Shown: positions 1 to 11,989, counted from the first letter of the stretch. The stretch: 64,000 nt of DNA from Dermacentor variabilis (GCF_050947875.1 NC_134572.1:115751709-115815708), one strand, 5' to 3'. Translations and numbers: made by a program. Notes: generated by a model from the letters alone, not told the origin.

Positions 1-1470
1 ATCTGTGAGGCCTCTTTTGCTAGCGTAACACCGCGCGTTTTCTTCGAGTTCACTGCTTCGCACGAACTTTGTGCGCACTTGTAGCCAGAACAGCACCGAG
101 TCTTTTACTACGAAGGACACGTTGAGACCTGACAGGCGGCGTGTAAGGCAAAGTAATAGCGACAACAGCATTGATCAACTCAACCAGCAAACTTTGTTAC
201 CCGACAGCCCCGACGCGGATCACACAAGCTAAACAGCAAAGTGAAAGGTAGCTACGCATAAAAGCGGAGAAGAAACAAGTCGCGCGCAACAATCCAATTA
301 GATGACGCCACCAGAAACAGTGTTCTCGGGCGCACCTTCCCGAATTATGGCAGACGAGGCCGACGCCTGGCGATACGAGTTACTAACAACATTACTCTTT
401 TCCCGCAAACCTACTAGCGGCTGCCGATGAAAAAAAGAAAACGAAGGGAAGAAAGAAAGAAATAAAAGACTAACGACGAGTACGTGCGAAATTGGAGCAA
501 CAGTAGACGCACGACTAGCTCCTAGAGGTCGCATCCTTGCAGCGCCGAGGTGCTCAGCAAAGCAGCTAGACTGCAGGGGCAAATGGAGCTACCCGACGCA
601 CTCGCTAGCCAAGCAAGAAATTGGAATATCCCTCCGGGTTGTCACGATGGCGTCGGAATCGATGGCTGGGTCGTATTTCACTTCGCGCGGTTGGCAAGCG
701 TTTCTCCCGTTCAGTTTGTTATTATGCTGTTTGGATGACGCATTTCAGGAAAGAGAGACAGAAAGAGAGAGAGAGAGAAAAAAAAAGAGTAGACATTTCT
801 GCAACGCAAGGAGAACCGTGAATGCGAAAATGGCAGTGAAAGAACGCCTTCGTCCCTGAAATGGGCATCGCTATTGTGTTTTCTGGCTCGGGTAGCTGAG
901 AATACGGCCTGAATTATAGATGTGTTTCGAGTCAGGGAGTCCACCTAGCTTTCAGAGTCGAACGGACAAAGAATGCTTCCGGATACGTCCCGGACGAACA
1001 ATCAATACGCACAAAGGCCTGAAAGGACGACCATTATTGCCATGGTAGTGTGTCAGTTTAACTCTGAAACAATGTAAAGAACGCTAGATGTACGAGATGA
1101 CCTTGAAACATCTTCAAAAAGGTATATATTAGAAAGCCTCTCTCTGCAAAGACGAACTAAAAAAAAAGTCACAGTTTCGTCCGAAAGGCGGAGCATCGAT
1201 TGCGGTAGCAAATTAGTGGACAGCTATACGAAGGAAGGATAGTAGTTTTATCGCAGTATAAACTTGTAAACATTTGCTTACTAACTAAATTAACGAGCTC
1301 GGTGTCACGTGTGCACAACCAATCTTGAACACATTTCACTCGATGACCGCGCAAACTCGCTATAAAAACGTCGGAGTGAGGAAGCGCAGCAGCAGCAGCC
1401 AGCGAATTGACCTTCGTACTGACTCTCGCCTCAACACTCATAGCAAAGTGTGGGTGTGGGCGAGTTGGTG
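1..1470. other. No recognisable gene
   Basis: The only open frames are short and overlap each other on both strands. Nothing resembles a known protein. There is a short GA-rich tract near 750-790 and small A-rich runs. I see no repeat family I can name here. Confidence 0.5.
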
Positions 1471-1477
1471 ATTCATG

Positions 1478-1531
1478 ATTTTGGGAAGTTACCGCAAGTC
1501 TCGTGTTTTGCTTGCGGTAACTTCCCAAAAT
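1478..1531. repeat. Perfect 21 bp inverted repeat (hairpin)
   Basis: The arms at 1478-1498 and 1511-1531 are exact reverse complements over 21 bp, separated by a 12-nt loop (TCTCGTGTTTTG). A transcript from either strand would form a long uninterrupted hairpin. No terminal repeats of a transposon are visible around it. A fold-back element end or a small-RNA precursor are both possible. Perfect pairing suggests recent origin or constraint. Confidence 0.85.
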
Positions 1532-1615
1532 TTGCACTCTTCGCAGATCGCTTTGAAGACAGAGCCCAGGCAACCGCGCGCTACCGCGCCATACGCAGCT
1601 GCAGCCGCAGTAGAA

Positions 1616-1640
1616 CCCCCCCCCCCCCCCCCCCCCCCCC
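1616..1640. repeat. Poly(C) tract of 25 bases
   Basis: An uninterrupted run of C from 1616 to 1640. The length may be unreliable because homopolymers of this size are error-prone in sequencing. Confidence 0.9.
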
Positions 1641-1714
1641 AACTCACTTCTACCGGTGCCTTCCACGCGACGGAAGGCGGCGTGCTTCATCCGTGCTCTC
1701 CTCCCTTGCGCGCG

Positions 1715-1921
1715 CTTTGGCTGCTAAACACGAGGTCGCGGGATCAAATCCCGGCCACGGCGGCTGCATTTCGATGGGAACGAAATGCGAAAACACCCAT
1801 GTACTTAGATTTAGGTGCACGTTAAGGTACCCCAGGTGTTCCAAATTTCCGGAGTCCCCCATGTGCACTACGGCGTGCCTCATGGCCAGATCGTGGTTTT
1901 AGCACGCAAAACCCCATACTT
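1715..1921 (+). mobile_element. tRNA-derived SINE (Ruka type), 5'-truncated
   Basis: The copy starts inside the tRNA-like head, after the usual GGCTATGGCGTTG A-box region. It keeps the B-box-like part (GAGGTCGCGGGATCAAATCC) and then the body shared by all copies: GCATTTCGATGG, GAAATGCGAAAACACCC, GTACTTAGATTTAGGTGCAC, CCGGAGTC, CGGCGTGCCTCAT. It ends in AAAACCCCATA. Transcription of such SINEs is by RNA polymerase III from the internal boxes, and mobility depends on a partner LINE. Moderately diverged from the copy at 9.3 kb. Confidence 0.9.
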
Positions 1922-2019
1922 TTCTTTAATTTCCCTTGCGCGTGCCAGATTGAGCCACCATCGTCGGCTCACCCTCACACGCTTTCACTCGCACATACAG
2001 CATACAGCGGGCGGCGATG

Positions 2020-2123
2020 ATGTTATCGCCCTTGGACTTCATACTAAACATCACGGTGATGGCAATGACGGCGAGGACGGCAGAAATGCGCCTGTAGTGT
2101 CCATATAATTGCTATCGCAATGA
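2020..2123 (+). repeat. Dispersed GC-rich repeat ending in a short conserved terminus
   Basis: A GAC/GGC-rich segment runs into GTGTCCATATAATTGC and ends with TATAATTGCTATCGCAATGA (2104-2123). The same 20 bases occur in reverse complement at 11334-11353. A diverged version of the whole segment lies reversed at about 28914-29010. It is therefore a dispersed element end; the class is unknown. Confidence 0.6.
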
Positions 2124-2339
2124 AGCACAAGAATGCTGTTTAAAGGACTACTGGCTTCATCTGACAAACGTCAGAAGGAAGAAGGTCCTGCTATGATGCT
2201 CTAACTACTGCACCTTGGAAAATAAAAACCGTTCAGGCAACAGAATATTCCTGTAACTTACAGCCTAAGATTAGAGACAGGACAGAAAACAAGCAATTAT
2301 ACATGTGGCTGACCTTTATTGGATACAAACAAAATGTAA

Positions 2340-2575
2340 TTAATAATGGGGTTTAACGTGCCAAAACCACTTTCTGATTATCAGGCACGCCGCAGAGGAG
2401 GACTCCGGAAATTTCGACCACCTGGGGTTCTTTAACGTGCACCTAAATCTAAGTAGACGGGTGTTTTCGCATTTCGCCCCCATCGAAATGCGGCCGCCGC
2501 GGCCGGGATTCGATCCCACGACCTCGTGCTCAGCAGCCCAACGCCATAGCCACTGAGCAACCACTGCGGGTGTAT
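2340..2575 (-). mobile_element. tRNA-derived SINE (Ruka type), near full length
   Basis: Read on the minus strand, the copy has the tRNA-like head with A box (CAGTGGCTATGGCGTTGGG) and B box (GGTCGTGGGATCGAATCCC). The conserved body follows, then the 3' end TTAAACCCCATTA and an A/T-rich tail at about 2338-2345. I could not find a convincing target-site duplication. One of the least diverged copies in the window. Confidence 0.93.
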
Positions 2576-3379
2576 CAGAAAAGGAACATGTGGGTTGTGG
2601 AAACTGCAACATACAACGACGTTATGGGCGATTGCGGAGAAGACTTCTAGCCAAAAGGCCCGGAGCCAAGGTTGCTTGGTTTGCATTTATGTATAGCGCA
2701 TACCCCTTTTAGGTGATTGGCCTAGAATTAGATGATTTTTTCGATAAGATCAAGAGAAAGATAAATTAAGAAAAAGCTTTAGGAATTTACCAAGAAAATA
2801 ATTCTGATTCACATAGAAACTTATAAACTGCTGCCAAAGGCGCAGCGGCCCCTGTGACAACGTCTTAGAGAGGAGGCCTCCAAAGATTGTATATCAGGAA
2901 TGGAAAGGTTCAGTCTAATACGGTGAAATGGTCCACCTAAAATATTTCTCCTTAATTATGACAAGCGACTGCATGATACGAAGAAGTGACCTGTCGCCTC
3001 ATCATCACTACAAGATGTGCGCAAGGGGATGGACACCAGATAAGCTCTGTGAGGATACTAGTTCAAGACAGGTACTCGACAGAGCAATTTAGTGAAGCGG
3101 ATATAATTCTTAGAGTATGGCAGACATTGTTGTTCCAAGGGAATAGGACGTGTCGGCGATAAGCTAATTTTGTTAATTGTGGGTTCTAGGAGTCGCGTAA
3201 CTGACCGCCTTCTGAAGCTAGCAGCATATCGTGGCGCATGCCCACATTGGGGGATCGTTCATCATGCAGGTGGGTAAATTAGGCGGATAAGAAACAAGGG
3301 AATTAACAATTGCGATGCTGGAACTTAGAAATAGGAATTGTTGTAAGAGGGAGAAAAGCAATCAGAACAAAGGCTTGAA
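2576..3379. other. No recognisable gene
   Basis: No long open frame, no repeat family recognised and no structured RNA seen. Confidence 0.45.
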
Positions 3380-3446
3380 TTAAAAATAAATAAATAAATA
3401 AATAAATAGGCAAACAAACAAACAAACAAACAAACAAACAAACAAA

Positions 3447-3497
<51 letters not shown>

Positions 3498-3552
3498 AAG
3501 ATAAATAAATAAATAAATAAATAACTAAATAAATAAATAAATAAATAAATAA
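3380..3552. repeat. AAAT/CAAA tetranucleotide microsatellite
   Basis: About 170 bp of AAAT units with an internal block of CAAA units at about 3411-3445. The block suggests slippage spread from a point mutation. Translations such as LFIYLFIY are artefacts of the repeat. Confidence 0.95.
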
Positions 3553-3739
3553 CAAAGCTATGACTGAAGCATTTATCTTCCTCCTCTTCCATTTGCCATG
3601 ATGTTTCTGCTTCTAGAGCAAATCGCGGCTGCAGTTCCCACTAGGTACAAGAAGAAAAAAAAGATGCAAAAGGAATGACGCGAAACTAGCTTAGCACAGA
3701 AGTGTGCTTTACAATAGCACGCGCGAACATTTCGAAAAC

Positions 3740-3802
3740 AAGCACCCATTGCTACAAAGTTGTTTTGAGGCAGCAACTACAACTTTTCAGCAATGGGTGC
3801 TT
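3740..3802. repeat. 63-nt imperfect hairpin, precursor-miRNA-like
   Basis: AAGCACCCATTGCT (3740-3753) pairs perfectly with 3789-3802. After a two-by-two internal loop the stem continues with AAAGTTGT (3756-3763) against ACAACTTT (3779-3786). This leaves a 15-nt terminal loop. Stem length and internal loop fit a miRNA-like precursor, but I recognise no miRNA and chance or an old fold-back is possible. Confidence 0.7.
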
Positions 3803-3889
3803 CAACGCCTTCCCAATCAGCCCGTGGTTGGGGTCGTGGTTTCGCTGGGACGCTAGTGTCCTCGTAGGATAAGTGCGCCTATCTTTCCG

Positions 3890-4362
3890 CATTTACGAGG
3901 TACTGCATAATGAGGTACTTCTAGCCGCATACGCGGACATTGCGTCGAGGATCCAAGAGCGAAGGCTGGAATGGCTTGGCTTGGTCACGTAATTAGAATA
4001 GACGATGACTACACCGTGTGTGCACAGAAACACGACGCTGTACCTGTTGTACGTTTACCGCACGCCATTACCACGCCACGTAATGCATATGACGGATAAC
4101 GGGTGGTCTGTTATAGTTACAGAATGGCTGCCAAGAGAGGCACAGTCGAGGACGACGGAGAATTAGGTGGTGCGCTGAAATTAGGAAACTTGTATGAACA
4201 ATATAGGGCGCCAGCTTATGCGAGGCAAGGGTAACTGGAGATTGTTGCGAAAGGCCTTCGTCGTGCAGTGGGCATACATATGATGATCATGATGATGATG
4301 ATAAAGATGATGACGACGACGACGACGACGACGACGATGATGATGATGATGATGATGATAGC
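3890..4362 (+). mobile_element. RTE-like LINE 3' fragment with GAT/GAC tail
   Basis: Decayed coding remnant of an RTE-type reverse transcriptase C-terminus. Pieces resembling the conserved GH(I/V)-R..D stretch, a TRAMP-less stretch of G-R-rich linker, and the terminal A-V-G block are readable across several frames, ending at GTGCAGTGGGCATA (about 4264-4277). A simple-repeat tail of GAT and GAC units (4280-4360) follows directly, as in the RTE copy at 62.8 kb. Frames are broken many times, so this is old. Left boundary is uncertain. Confidence 0.6.
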
Positions 4363-5872
4363 ATGAGCGCACGTGGGTGTGTCGAAAGTTCTAGCAGCAA
4401 ACTTACTTCCTGTATTCACATGGCGGACATTATTCTATTATAATAAGTTCGCAACTGGTAATTCAGGCGTTAGAAGGGCACGTTCTTCCAAAGAGTACCG
4501 AGCTTTCTTTTTGTCTTGTCTTCTTTTTTTTTTAGCGAAGCTTTCTTAGCAAACCTTCTCGGAATTTACTAACAACGATGACTGCTGTCTTGCGGAATAG
4601 GCACATGTCCCACGTAACGTATCACGTTCGCGCGAGAACATCGTTTCCATCGCTATGAACGCAGAAATGAAACGAAAAAAAAAAATATTCTACCTTCCCG
4701 ATGGTCTTCGCGTCGCACTTCTCTAGGCATACATCTGTCTTCACCATTCTTTCCTCGACTAAGGACGTCTTCGTCCTCCTGTCACCACTGAGTCGTCGAC
4801 GTCTCACAGTGAGCATTCGCATGACCATGCTGTTTGTATTTCGGCTTAGACTGCGTATGGTGCATAGCTTATAAACATGAACCTGCATCCCAATAAGGTT
4901 TTGACTGGTGCTGAGCGTGAACATAGACATTGCGTGAGAATACGCGTTGCATAGGTAAGAATAAAGACAATCGTACCCACCGCATTTTTACTCCTATAGC
5001 ATTTAAGTACCCGCTTAACGAAATCTTCGCTTCACAGAGATCCCGATATGCACGTTGGATATGCATAACTTTTATACCACTTGTGCGGTTTCTTCTCATG
5101 TTCCAAAGTTGTTTGACTCGCGTTGCTTCAGTGGTCAAATGACTTTTCTTCTCGAACCTCGCGGCTGTTCTTTCCTTGCTCAAAATAAAAAAAAAATTAT
5201 AGCACCGCACAATTTTTTTTTTGCGCGACGGCCGTAATTCGCATCTCTCCTCTCAACATGGCATCCATACGCCTGACATCGAGTCAAGCCGCTGGAAGAC
5301 GACAAAATATCAACGCATTAAGGCCACGTGCGCGCTTTTCACGGGACACGCAGAAAGCCTTAGATGATCTCTCGCATCAGCCTGCAATATTTCATCTTCA
5401 TCCAGGGGTTCTCACCGCGAAATGTCCGGCTTCGCCCATTTTATTCCTTTCCGAAAACGCTTGAGCTTTCCGCCTTTCGAGTCATTGCTAAATAATTTGT
5501 TGAGTACACCCTCGTACCTTGAGGAGAGGCTACGCTTACATCCGGGAAGCGCATTTGAGAAACGTGCACAGATGATATGACCACTTTCTCAGTTTCGACC
5601 AGAGTAAATGAACAGGTTATACCTCACTCGGTCCCACGGGAACTGTATATTCAAGACTCCACGTCACTGAGCGGTCGTGTGCAGCACCGTTCAAAGTCAT
5701 GCGTGACCTGAATTGAAAAAAAAAAAAAAATTCATGCGACATGTCGCTCGCTTGCCTATACGCAAATTCATGCCTCTGCCATATACTTACGCGTCACCGA
5801 GACGGCCATTTGTCATCTTGGGTTGACTGCAGAGACAAACGGAAGTAAGTATATGCGCATCAGTGAACAGGC
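4363..5872. other. No recognisable gene
   Basis: Short A-runs and short overlapping frames only. No family recognised. Confidence 0.45.
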
Positions 5873-5891
5873 AAGAGAGAGAGAGAGAGAG

Positions 5892-5937
<46 letters not shown>

Positions 5938-5949
5938 GAAGAAAGAGGG
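5873..5949. repeat. GA / GAAA microsatellite
   Basis: A short GA block changes into about twelve GAAA units. Confidence 0.95.
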
Positions 5950-6877
5950 AGTCAAGTACACACAGGGAGGCGTTACGAGCTTACGGAAAGTTTGGAGTCG
6001 CGGGCATATGTAGGCTCTCTAAAGCAAAGCAAACAAGCATAACATCCCCTCGTATCAAATTCAGGTCGCGTACCTTGTTACTCTTACCCAGTTAAACGCA
6101 AAAAAATAATAAGGAAATCATTAAAGGACAGGGAATAGGGCTGGATGAAAGAAAACTGGCTGGCAAACAAGAACAGAGGGAAAAAACGAAGAAGAAAGGA
6201 GGCAGCCAGAAGCTCACGCCGCCCAGTCATGCATGATAGGGCTCGACTCATTTGGTACGCTTGGCGTGAAACGCTCGCGCCCGTGCTAGCGCCCGTAGCC
6301 TGTTTACAGGAGAAATTAGGCGCAAGGTTAATTGTCACACTCTCTCGGTACCGCGAAAGTGTACGAACAAGCGAGAAGAAAACTATACGCTCTGCTGCTA
6401 TGACTGCGTTGGTTTGTCAGGTTGCGTAAACATGGAATATGGATCGCGGTGAAATGAAGGCCAGCAGCCATAAGCACTGGAGCTGGGGTGGGGAAATATG
6501 CCAGCCGTAATGAGCGTTCCCGTTACCGAAGAAGAAAAATGAAAGATGGTGACGATACCCAAGCGCGATGCTTGTTGTGAGTAAATACGCTGGGCAGATG
6601 ATTTACTCTCGCTTTTTGTGATTACCTCTGAGCCCGCCGCGCCATTAAGGCAGTGAAGTGAAGGGATGTTCCGTGTTTCGATCCAACGTGCAGAGCCTTC
6701 GCAAGCAACGTAGCGCGCTAAACGAGCGGATATTAAATGCTGTGTCAGTAATACCCTGGAGAATATATTTCGGTCAGCTGTTACTTTACATCTGCACGCT
6801 CAAGGCTAAGCTGTTCATCTTTGCCTTTTTTTTGACGTGCTAATTTCGACATATCTCGTTTGATACAAGAAAAAGCG

Positions 6878-6878
<1 letters not shown>
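5950..6878. other. No recognisable gene
   Basis: Frames up to about 94 codons exist on both strands, but they are K/R-rich artefacts of A-rich DNA and match nothing I know. Confidence 0.45.
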
Positions 6879-6951
<73 letters not shown>

Positions 6952-6994
6952 GCACACACGCACGCACGCACACACACACACACACACACACACG

Positions 6995-7091
<97 letters not shown>
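6879..7091. repeat. 213 bp CA microsatellite with CACG interruptions
   Basis: Almost pure CA dinucleotides. Interruptions CGCA/CACG cluster at about 6947-6997, with pure arms on both sides. The long CVCVCV or HTHTHT frames across it are not genes. Confidence 0.98.
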
Positions 7092-7092
<1 letters not shown>

Positions 7093-9100
7093 TAAAGATG
7101 ACAGTGAGAAAAAAGAAAACGGACAACGGGATGGTGTTCCTACTTCAGAGCTCGGGTTCAAATTCGCTCGTCGCCAGTAATGCATACTCACCTTTTCTAT
7201 AACAAAAGTCGACATGATGATAATTTTCGTGTTATGCTAAATACTTACCCCGCCAGAATTCTTGTCATGCCTTCGTTAAAGATCTATTGTGTGTCGAACA
7301 AACACCTGCAGTGATGAGTACAATGTATCACATAAAACAATAGTCTGACACCGTACGTAGTGAAAATAGTGCGTTCGCTAATTAATCAATCTGCCATGAC
7401 CGACCTGTACTTATGAACCGCCAAGAGCGCGAGCTGCTTCCTTTCTTAGTTGAGACTAGCAACAAAGAACATCGGTGACAAATGCTGCAGTGGTGCTTCC
7501 AACCCTCCCTGTACCTGCATCAGCTACAGTTATAAAGATTTCTATTGGCACCACAGGTCAGAAGGACACCAAATGCATATTTCGAAACCTACCGAGGAAC
7601 AGTGAGCCGCATTTTATGTGACCCAGCCTCCGCCATACCACCTTGTCTTAGTACAAGGGCGCCATGATTCAAGGCGTCCTTATCCGCTAACGTCCCTGTC
7701 AACGTAGCCGCGACCAACGCTAAAAAAAAAATATATATATATATATCCACCCGACCCAAACAATCTGTCGCTCTCGGCGCCGCTAGCAAGCCGCCTACGT
7801 CCTGCTGGACAAGCGCGCCATGTTTTGTTCTCTCACGAACACGCAATCACGAGGCGGCGACATGACCTGCGGCGTCAGCGAGCGTCAGACAAAAGGCGTT
7901 GCTTGGGCAACAATGGCGATGGCGCCGGGAATGAAGGCAGCGCTATAAATAAGTCCCTTCCTTTCACCCCGTCTGTCCTCCTCTCGTCGAGCTGGCAAAG
8001 AGGGGGATCAAAACAGGAAGGCTGACGCCTCTACCCATGCGGGGCTTTACACGCGGAGAAGGCCTTGCACTGCAGCTACAGTGTAGACTCCACTGGATTT
8101 GGGGGGGTGCGGCTTCTCCGTCGAAGAATCCCTGGCGTGTTGTCGGGCGCTCGTATATTCGTTTTCCCAGCAAAAAACGAACGAGAGTGATTCCCGAAGC
8201 ACCAGGACTCGAGGATGGTCGTGTCTGACCATTGCTTTTTGTTGTTGTTGTTGTTTTGTTACGTGCTTTGCTTTACGTTCCCTCGAACCGTTCCCTCCAA
8301 CCGCAACAGCTGCGTGCCTTGCAGGAAAGAGGAGGAACAGGAGGAAGCGGGGTGCGGGGATGCAGGTGTATTACGTGTAGTGGAAAGACATGCCTTCCGC
8401 GGCCACTGAAGGCGTGTGGCTTCGTCAATGAAAAAAAAATGTTGCTTCGTCGTCATAGACTTCGTCGAGGCAGAAGTAAAAATAAATAAAGAGAGAAAAT
8501 ACATGAAGAGAACAGAGCCAGAGTAATTCTTCGGAAACCGGTCAATTTGAGCAACGTCTGCGAGTTCTACAGACTTTCTTACGCTGTAGACTTATGTTTC
8601 GACCTTTATTACTTTGCTTTCCCCGGACTACGTATATACGTAACAAACCTTAACCTTTGCCTTCTCCGAACTATGTACATAACGGAACCTTCCCTTTCTT
8701 ATACGCGAGCCTGTACGTATAACGCGCAATGAAGAATTGCGTACTTCGTGTGGTTGCGCTGAGTTTTCGTGGGAACATATACTACGTGGCAGGGGGGGGG
8801 GGGGGGTACATCTTGTTTTCTTTAGCGCAATAGGGACACGAGTTGAGAAGCTCTAAAGGCGAGGTCAGTCCCCAACATGTTAGACATCATGTCCATTTCC
8901 AAGTATAACTCAAATAAAGTAAAAAATCAAGTAAAATTAAAAGGTATTGCTGTTAGGAAGGACATCAAACGGACAGAAAACAGAGACGGTTATTAAGCGA
9001 ATTTCATTTTCAGAACGTTCAGTCGTAATACAAACTTCCCGTTCTTAGTTTAGGGACCTAAGAGTGCTTATATCGACAACGTTTACTGATTATCTGGAGC
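7092..9100. other. No recognisable gene
   Basis: Contains a short AT run (7730-7746), a GTT run (8240-8256) and a poly(G) run (8792-8806). A TATA-like CTATAAATA occurs near 7944, but no coding region is linked to it. Confidence 0.45.
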
Positions 9101-9790
9101 GGTGTTACGTGGAGTCGACGAGAGAGAAAGAGAAAGGATGCAGAGAAAGGCAGAGAGTTTAATCAAAGGTAGTTTCAGTTGGCCACGCGTCACGGGAGGG
9201 AGGTGTAAAGGGATAAAAAAGACAAAAAGTGCGCGGAAGAATAAAGAGAGAGAGACAGAGAGAAAGAAAAAAGAGACGAGCACAAACAAAACGCGTACAG
9301 TACAGAGCGGCGGCGGGTGGCATTCTTAAGGTAATAATAATAATATTTGGGGTTTTACGTGCCAAAACCACTTTCTGATTATGAGGCACGCCGTAGAGGA
9401 CTCCGGAAATTTTGACCACCTGGGGTTCTTTAACGTGCACCTAAATCTAAGCACACGGGTGTTTTCGCATTTCGCCCCCATCGAAATGCGGCCGCCGTGG
9501 CCGGGATTCGATCCCGCGACCTCGTGCTCAGCAGCCCAACACCATAGCCACTGAGCAACCGCGGCGGGTAACATTCTTAAGGTACATCGAACGCCCGTAG
9601 ACCGCAAGAACCTTAGTAGCGCAACTAATGCCTTCCGCGCGGAATTGCTTTAATAGCACTTTCAGTTATTATAGCGGGCGATTGTCCAATTGGTACAGCA
9701 CTCGGCCCATCACTTGCCTCTCGGTGCTATAGTTGCGGGCGGACACCGATAACAGATAGCTTTAGCAGAGTGCCGCCCTGCATATACTGC
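9101..9790 (-). mobile_element. I-group LINE 3' fragment, split by a SINE
   Basis: Read on the minus strand, the right part (about 9585-9760) encodes a decayed C-terminus with the pattern (Y/H)RERQV...VL(Y/D)Q(L/F)DNR, followed by an A-rich helix ending in LRxxG. The left part (9101-9333) is the GA-rich 3' UTR. The same arrangement occurs at 32.9-33.5 kb on minus and at the ends of the + elements at 16.8 and 18.1 kb, so all belong to one family. A SINE at 9334-9571 interrupts it. Only the last few hundred bases are present, as expected for 5' truncation. Confidence 0.75.
9334..9571 (-). mobile_element. tRNA-derived SINE (Ruka type), full length, with target duplication
   Basis: Complete copy on the minus strand: head with A and B boxes near 9490-9565, conserved body, 3' end GTAAAACCCCAAA and a short TAA-repeat tail. 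CATTCTTAAGGTA occurs on both sides, at 9321-9333 and 9572-9584. Seven to eleven further bases match with two mismatches, although part of that extension may belong to the SINE head. The insertion interrupts the 3' end of the I-group LINE fragment, so it is younger than that fragment. Confidence 0.95.
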
Positions 9791-11333
9791 GCACGTAGTG
9801 TCAACATATCTAAGAAGGCAATACCTGGGGCTTTCAGATGACAAGGGTGCAATCGTCGCTTTTCACTCGCAAAGCGATGAACCGTACGCTTTGCGTATCA
9901 ATAGCCAAATTGCACCAAGCCGACAAACACGCCAATTTCTCGGCGGCGTCGGGGATAGGGACACATCTTGGAGCCCTCCCGTCTAGTACATAAAGCGTTT
10001 GGCCGCTATTGTGAACATTCCCGCTTTTCTCGGTGGGAAGTTCTAGAGCGTTCCAGCAACAGCGATGTTGCAATTATGTAACCCGCTTTTTTTTTTCGTG
10101 GGCTTCTGTGGTGCAGCTTACCTAGTGCTGGGAAATACTTGCACGGCAAGCTAGTACTGGCAGACTTCATTCAGACTACGAGCCCAAGCACCCAGAACGT
10201 GGAGTCAACAACTGTCAGGAAGAATATGTGTTTATTCACATGCTGGCCCGTCGTACTAGCTGCAAGAAAATACGTCAATGCAATGTTTAGTGTAACTTGC
10301 GAAAATGTTTACGCATGTGCATCCCGCTAGGGCTGCCCCTGTCTCTAACGAAGCATTGATCTACATTGTTAGGAAATGCATAGTTATGCATGCAAGAATG
10401 ATGAGATCAGCCTAAGGAGTACTTAAGATAAGGAAAGCGCCTTCTAAGGAATGGTATACTCCATTTGTCTGACCTAAAATATTGCAATAGAAATTGGCTT
10501 GAAGACAACCACATCACAAGGACGAACGAAAAAAAAATGTTTCTGACGTCAAAAAAATAATACCAATACATGAGACTTGACCTTAGCTAAGGCGTCGTAA
10601 TACCACCTGAATATAATTAAAATGCCTGATACAACGAAATGGTCGCTGTTCCTCATAAGAAATATTGTCAAGGTAAATTACTAAAGTAAGAATAATGCAT
10701 TTACAAAAGAACTAGCACTATCCCTTCTTTTGCACATCCTAAGGTTTTATAGCAGATTCCTGTTTACAGGCATGTTCCAAGCTGAAGCTGGGAGCAATAT
10801 TTCTAGAAAACTAGACTATTTTTTGTAAGCCGATCGGAAACCACAATTTGTCGTGCAGCGCTGAAGGTCTTTTCTTTTTTTTTGCAAACTGACACCTATG
10901 ATTATCTTTGAGGAGCACATAAAATTACAGACGATAGGCCAGGAAAGTTTATGGCAACCCTCACTTTTTCGCTTACACGACCACGCATTTTTCTTTGGAA
11001 TTCTCCGAGCCTCTCGATCTGCCGTCTACACACCCTACAAATGCCGCAATTCTGATGAGACACTGCTGTGTCACCTGCACCTCGGTGGGGTATTTGCAAT
11101 GCTTACTTGTTTCTCATTGAAATATGGGTCACGCACATATGTGCGACACTGTAGGGTGTAACGAGATATCCCAAATCGAGTGTGCGTTTTGTTAAACTAG
11201 CTGTCTTCCCTTCCTTTGCCCTCTCTCTTCCGTGTCGAATAGCACGTAGTTGAACCATTTTTTTCTCGCTGTACAAGTGATCGGGTAAAGGACTTTACAA
11301 CGGGCAGTGCTGGGGACGTAAATCATTTGATTA
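9791..11333. other. No recognisable gene
   Basis: Open frames are all below 90 codons and match nothing I know. No repeats recognised. Confidence 0.45.
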
Positions 11334-11370
11334 TCATTGCGATAGCAATTATACACGCAGTCGAGGATCG
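11334..11370 (-). repeat. Terminus of dispersed repeat (reverse copy)
   Basis: 11334-11353 is the exact reverse complement of the 20-base terminus at 2104-2123. The DNA beyond it (11354-11370, GC-rich, CGCAGTCGAGGATC) does not match the 2.0 kb copy base for base. Confidence 0.55.
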
Positions 11371-11984
11371 GCGCCGCGTGCAAAAGCACGTGCGCGGCCT
11401 GCGCGTCGAGACTTTGGCTTGAAAGTTTAGACTACATGTGCGCTTGTCGGCCGCGCCTACGCATGCGCAGACCTTGCGGGATAGATCGCACACGTTGAAG
11501 CGCGGCGTAGTTGCGGATATCTGTTCCAGGCAGATATCGGTGCTTGGCTGCCTGGTGTTTCCAGGCGCCTGACTACGCAATGGCACATGTACATTTAACA
11601 CTCAGTGAGGCAGGTTTACGTCATGTCAAAATGTGTGCGTTTTTTAAAATACATCTTGCGCTGATCTATAAGGGTTCCAAAAACAAAGCGATTGCGTTCA
11701 TCACTACTTCAGCATTTGAAAGCACTGTTTACCATGAGGAGTGCATCGCAGCACTGGCCGCACACTGTGTTCTTCATGCCACTAGAATCGACGACTAATT
11801 TGCGGCTCCTAAACAGGCAGGTCCTCCCTTCGTTGCTTGAGAAAAATCGCACCAAGTGAGACTAAATAGGTGAGAATAAATTCCCGTTAAAAATGTCGTA
11901 GCAGTTGACGTGTTACACAGTGGGGCCCTACAAGGCCTACGCAACAAAACTGAGATCGATCCCTGCAGGGGGGGGGGGGGGGAG
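11371..11984. other. No recognisable gene; poly(G) at its right end
   Basis: A 95-codon + frame at 11511-11798 matches nothing I know. A 15-base G run lies at 11968-11982, immediately before the first recognisable retrotransposon coding sequence. Confidence 0.45.
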
Positions 11985-11989
11985 GGGAG

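Noticed and set aside
6815..7215. Long CVCVCV and HTHTHT open frames (also at 60.4-60.9 and 31.9-32.4 kb)
   Set aside because: Translations of CA dinucleotide repeats.
7944..7952. TATA-like sequence
   Set aside because: No initiator or linked coding region; AT-rich words are frequent here.
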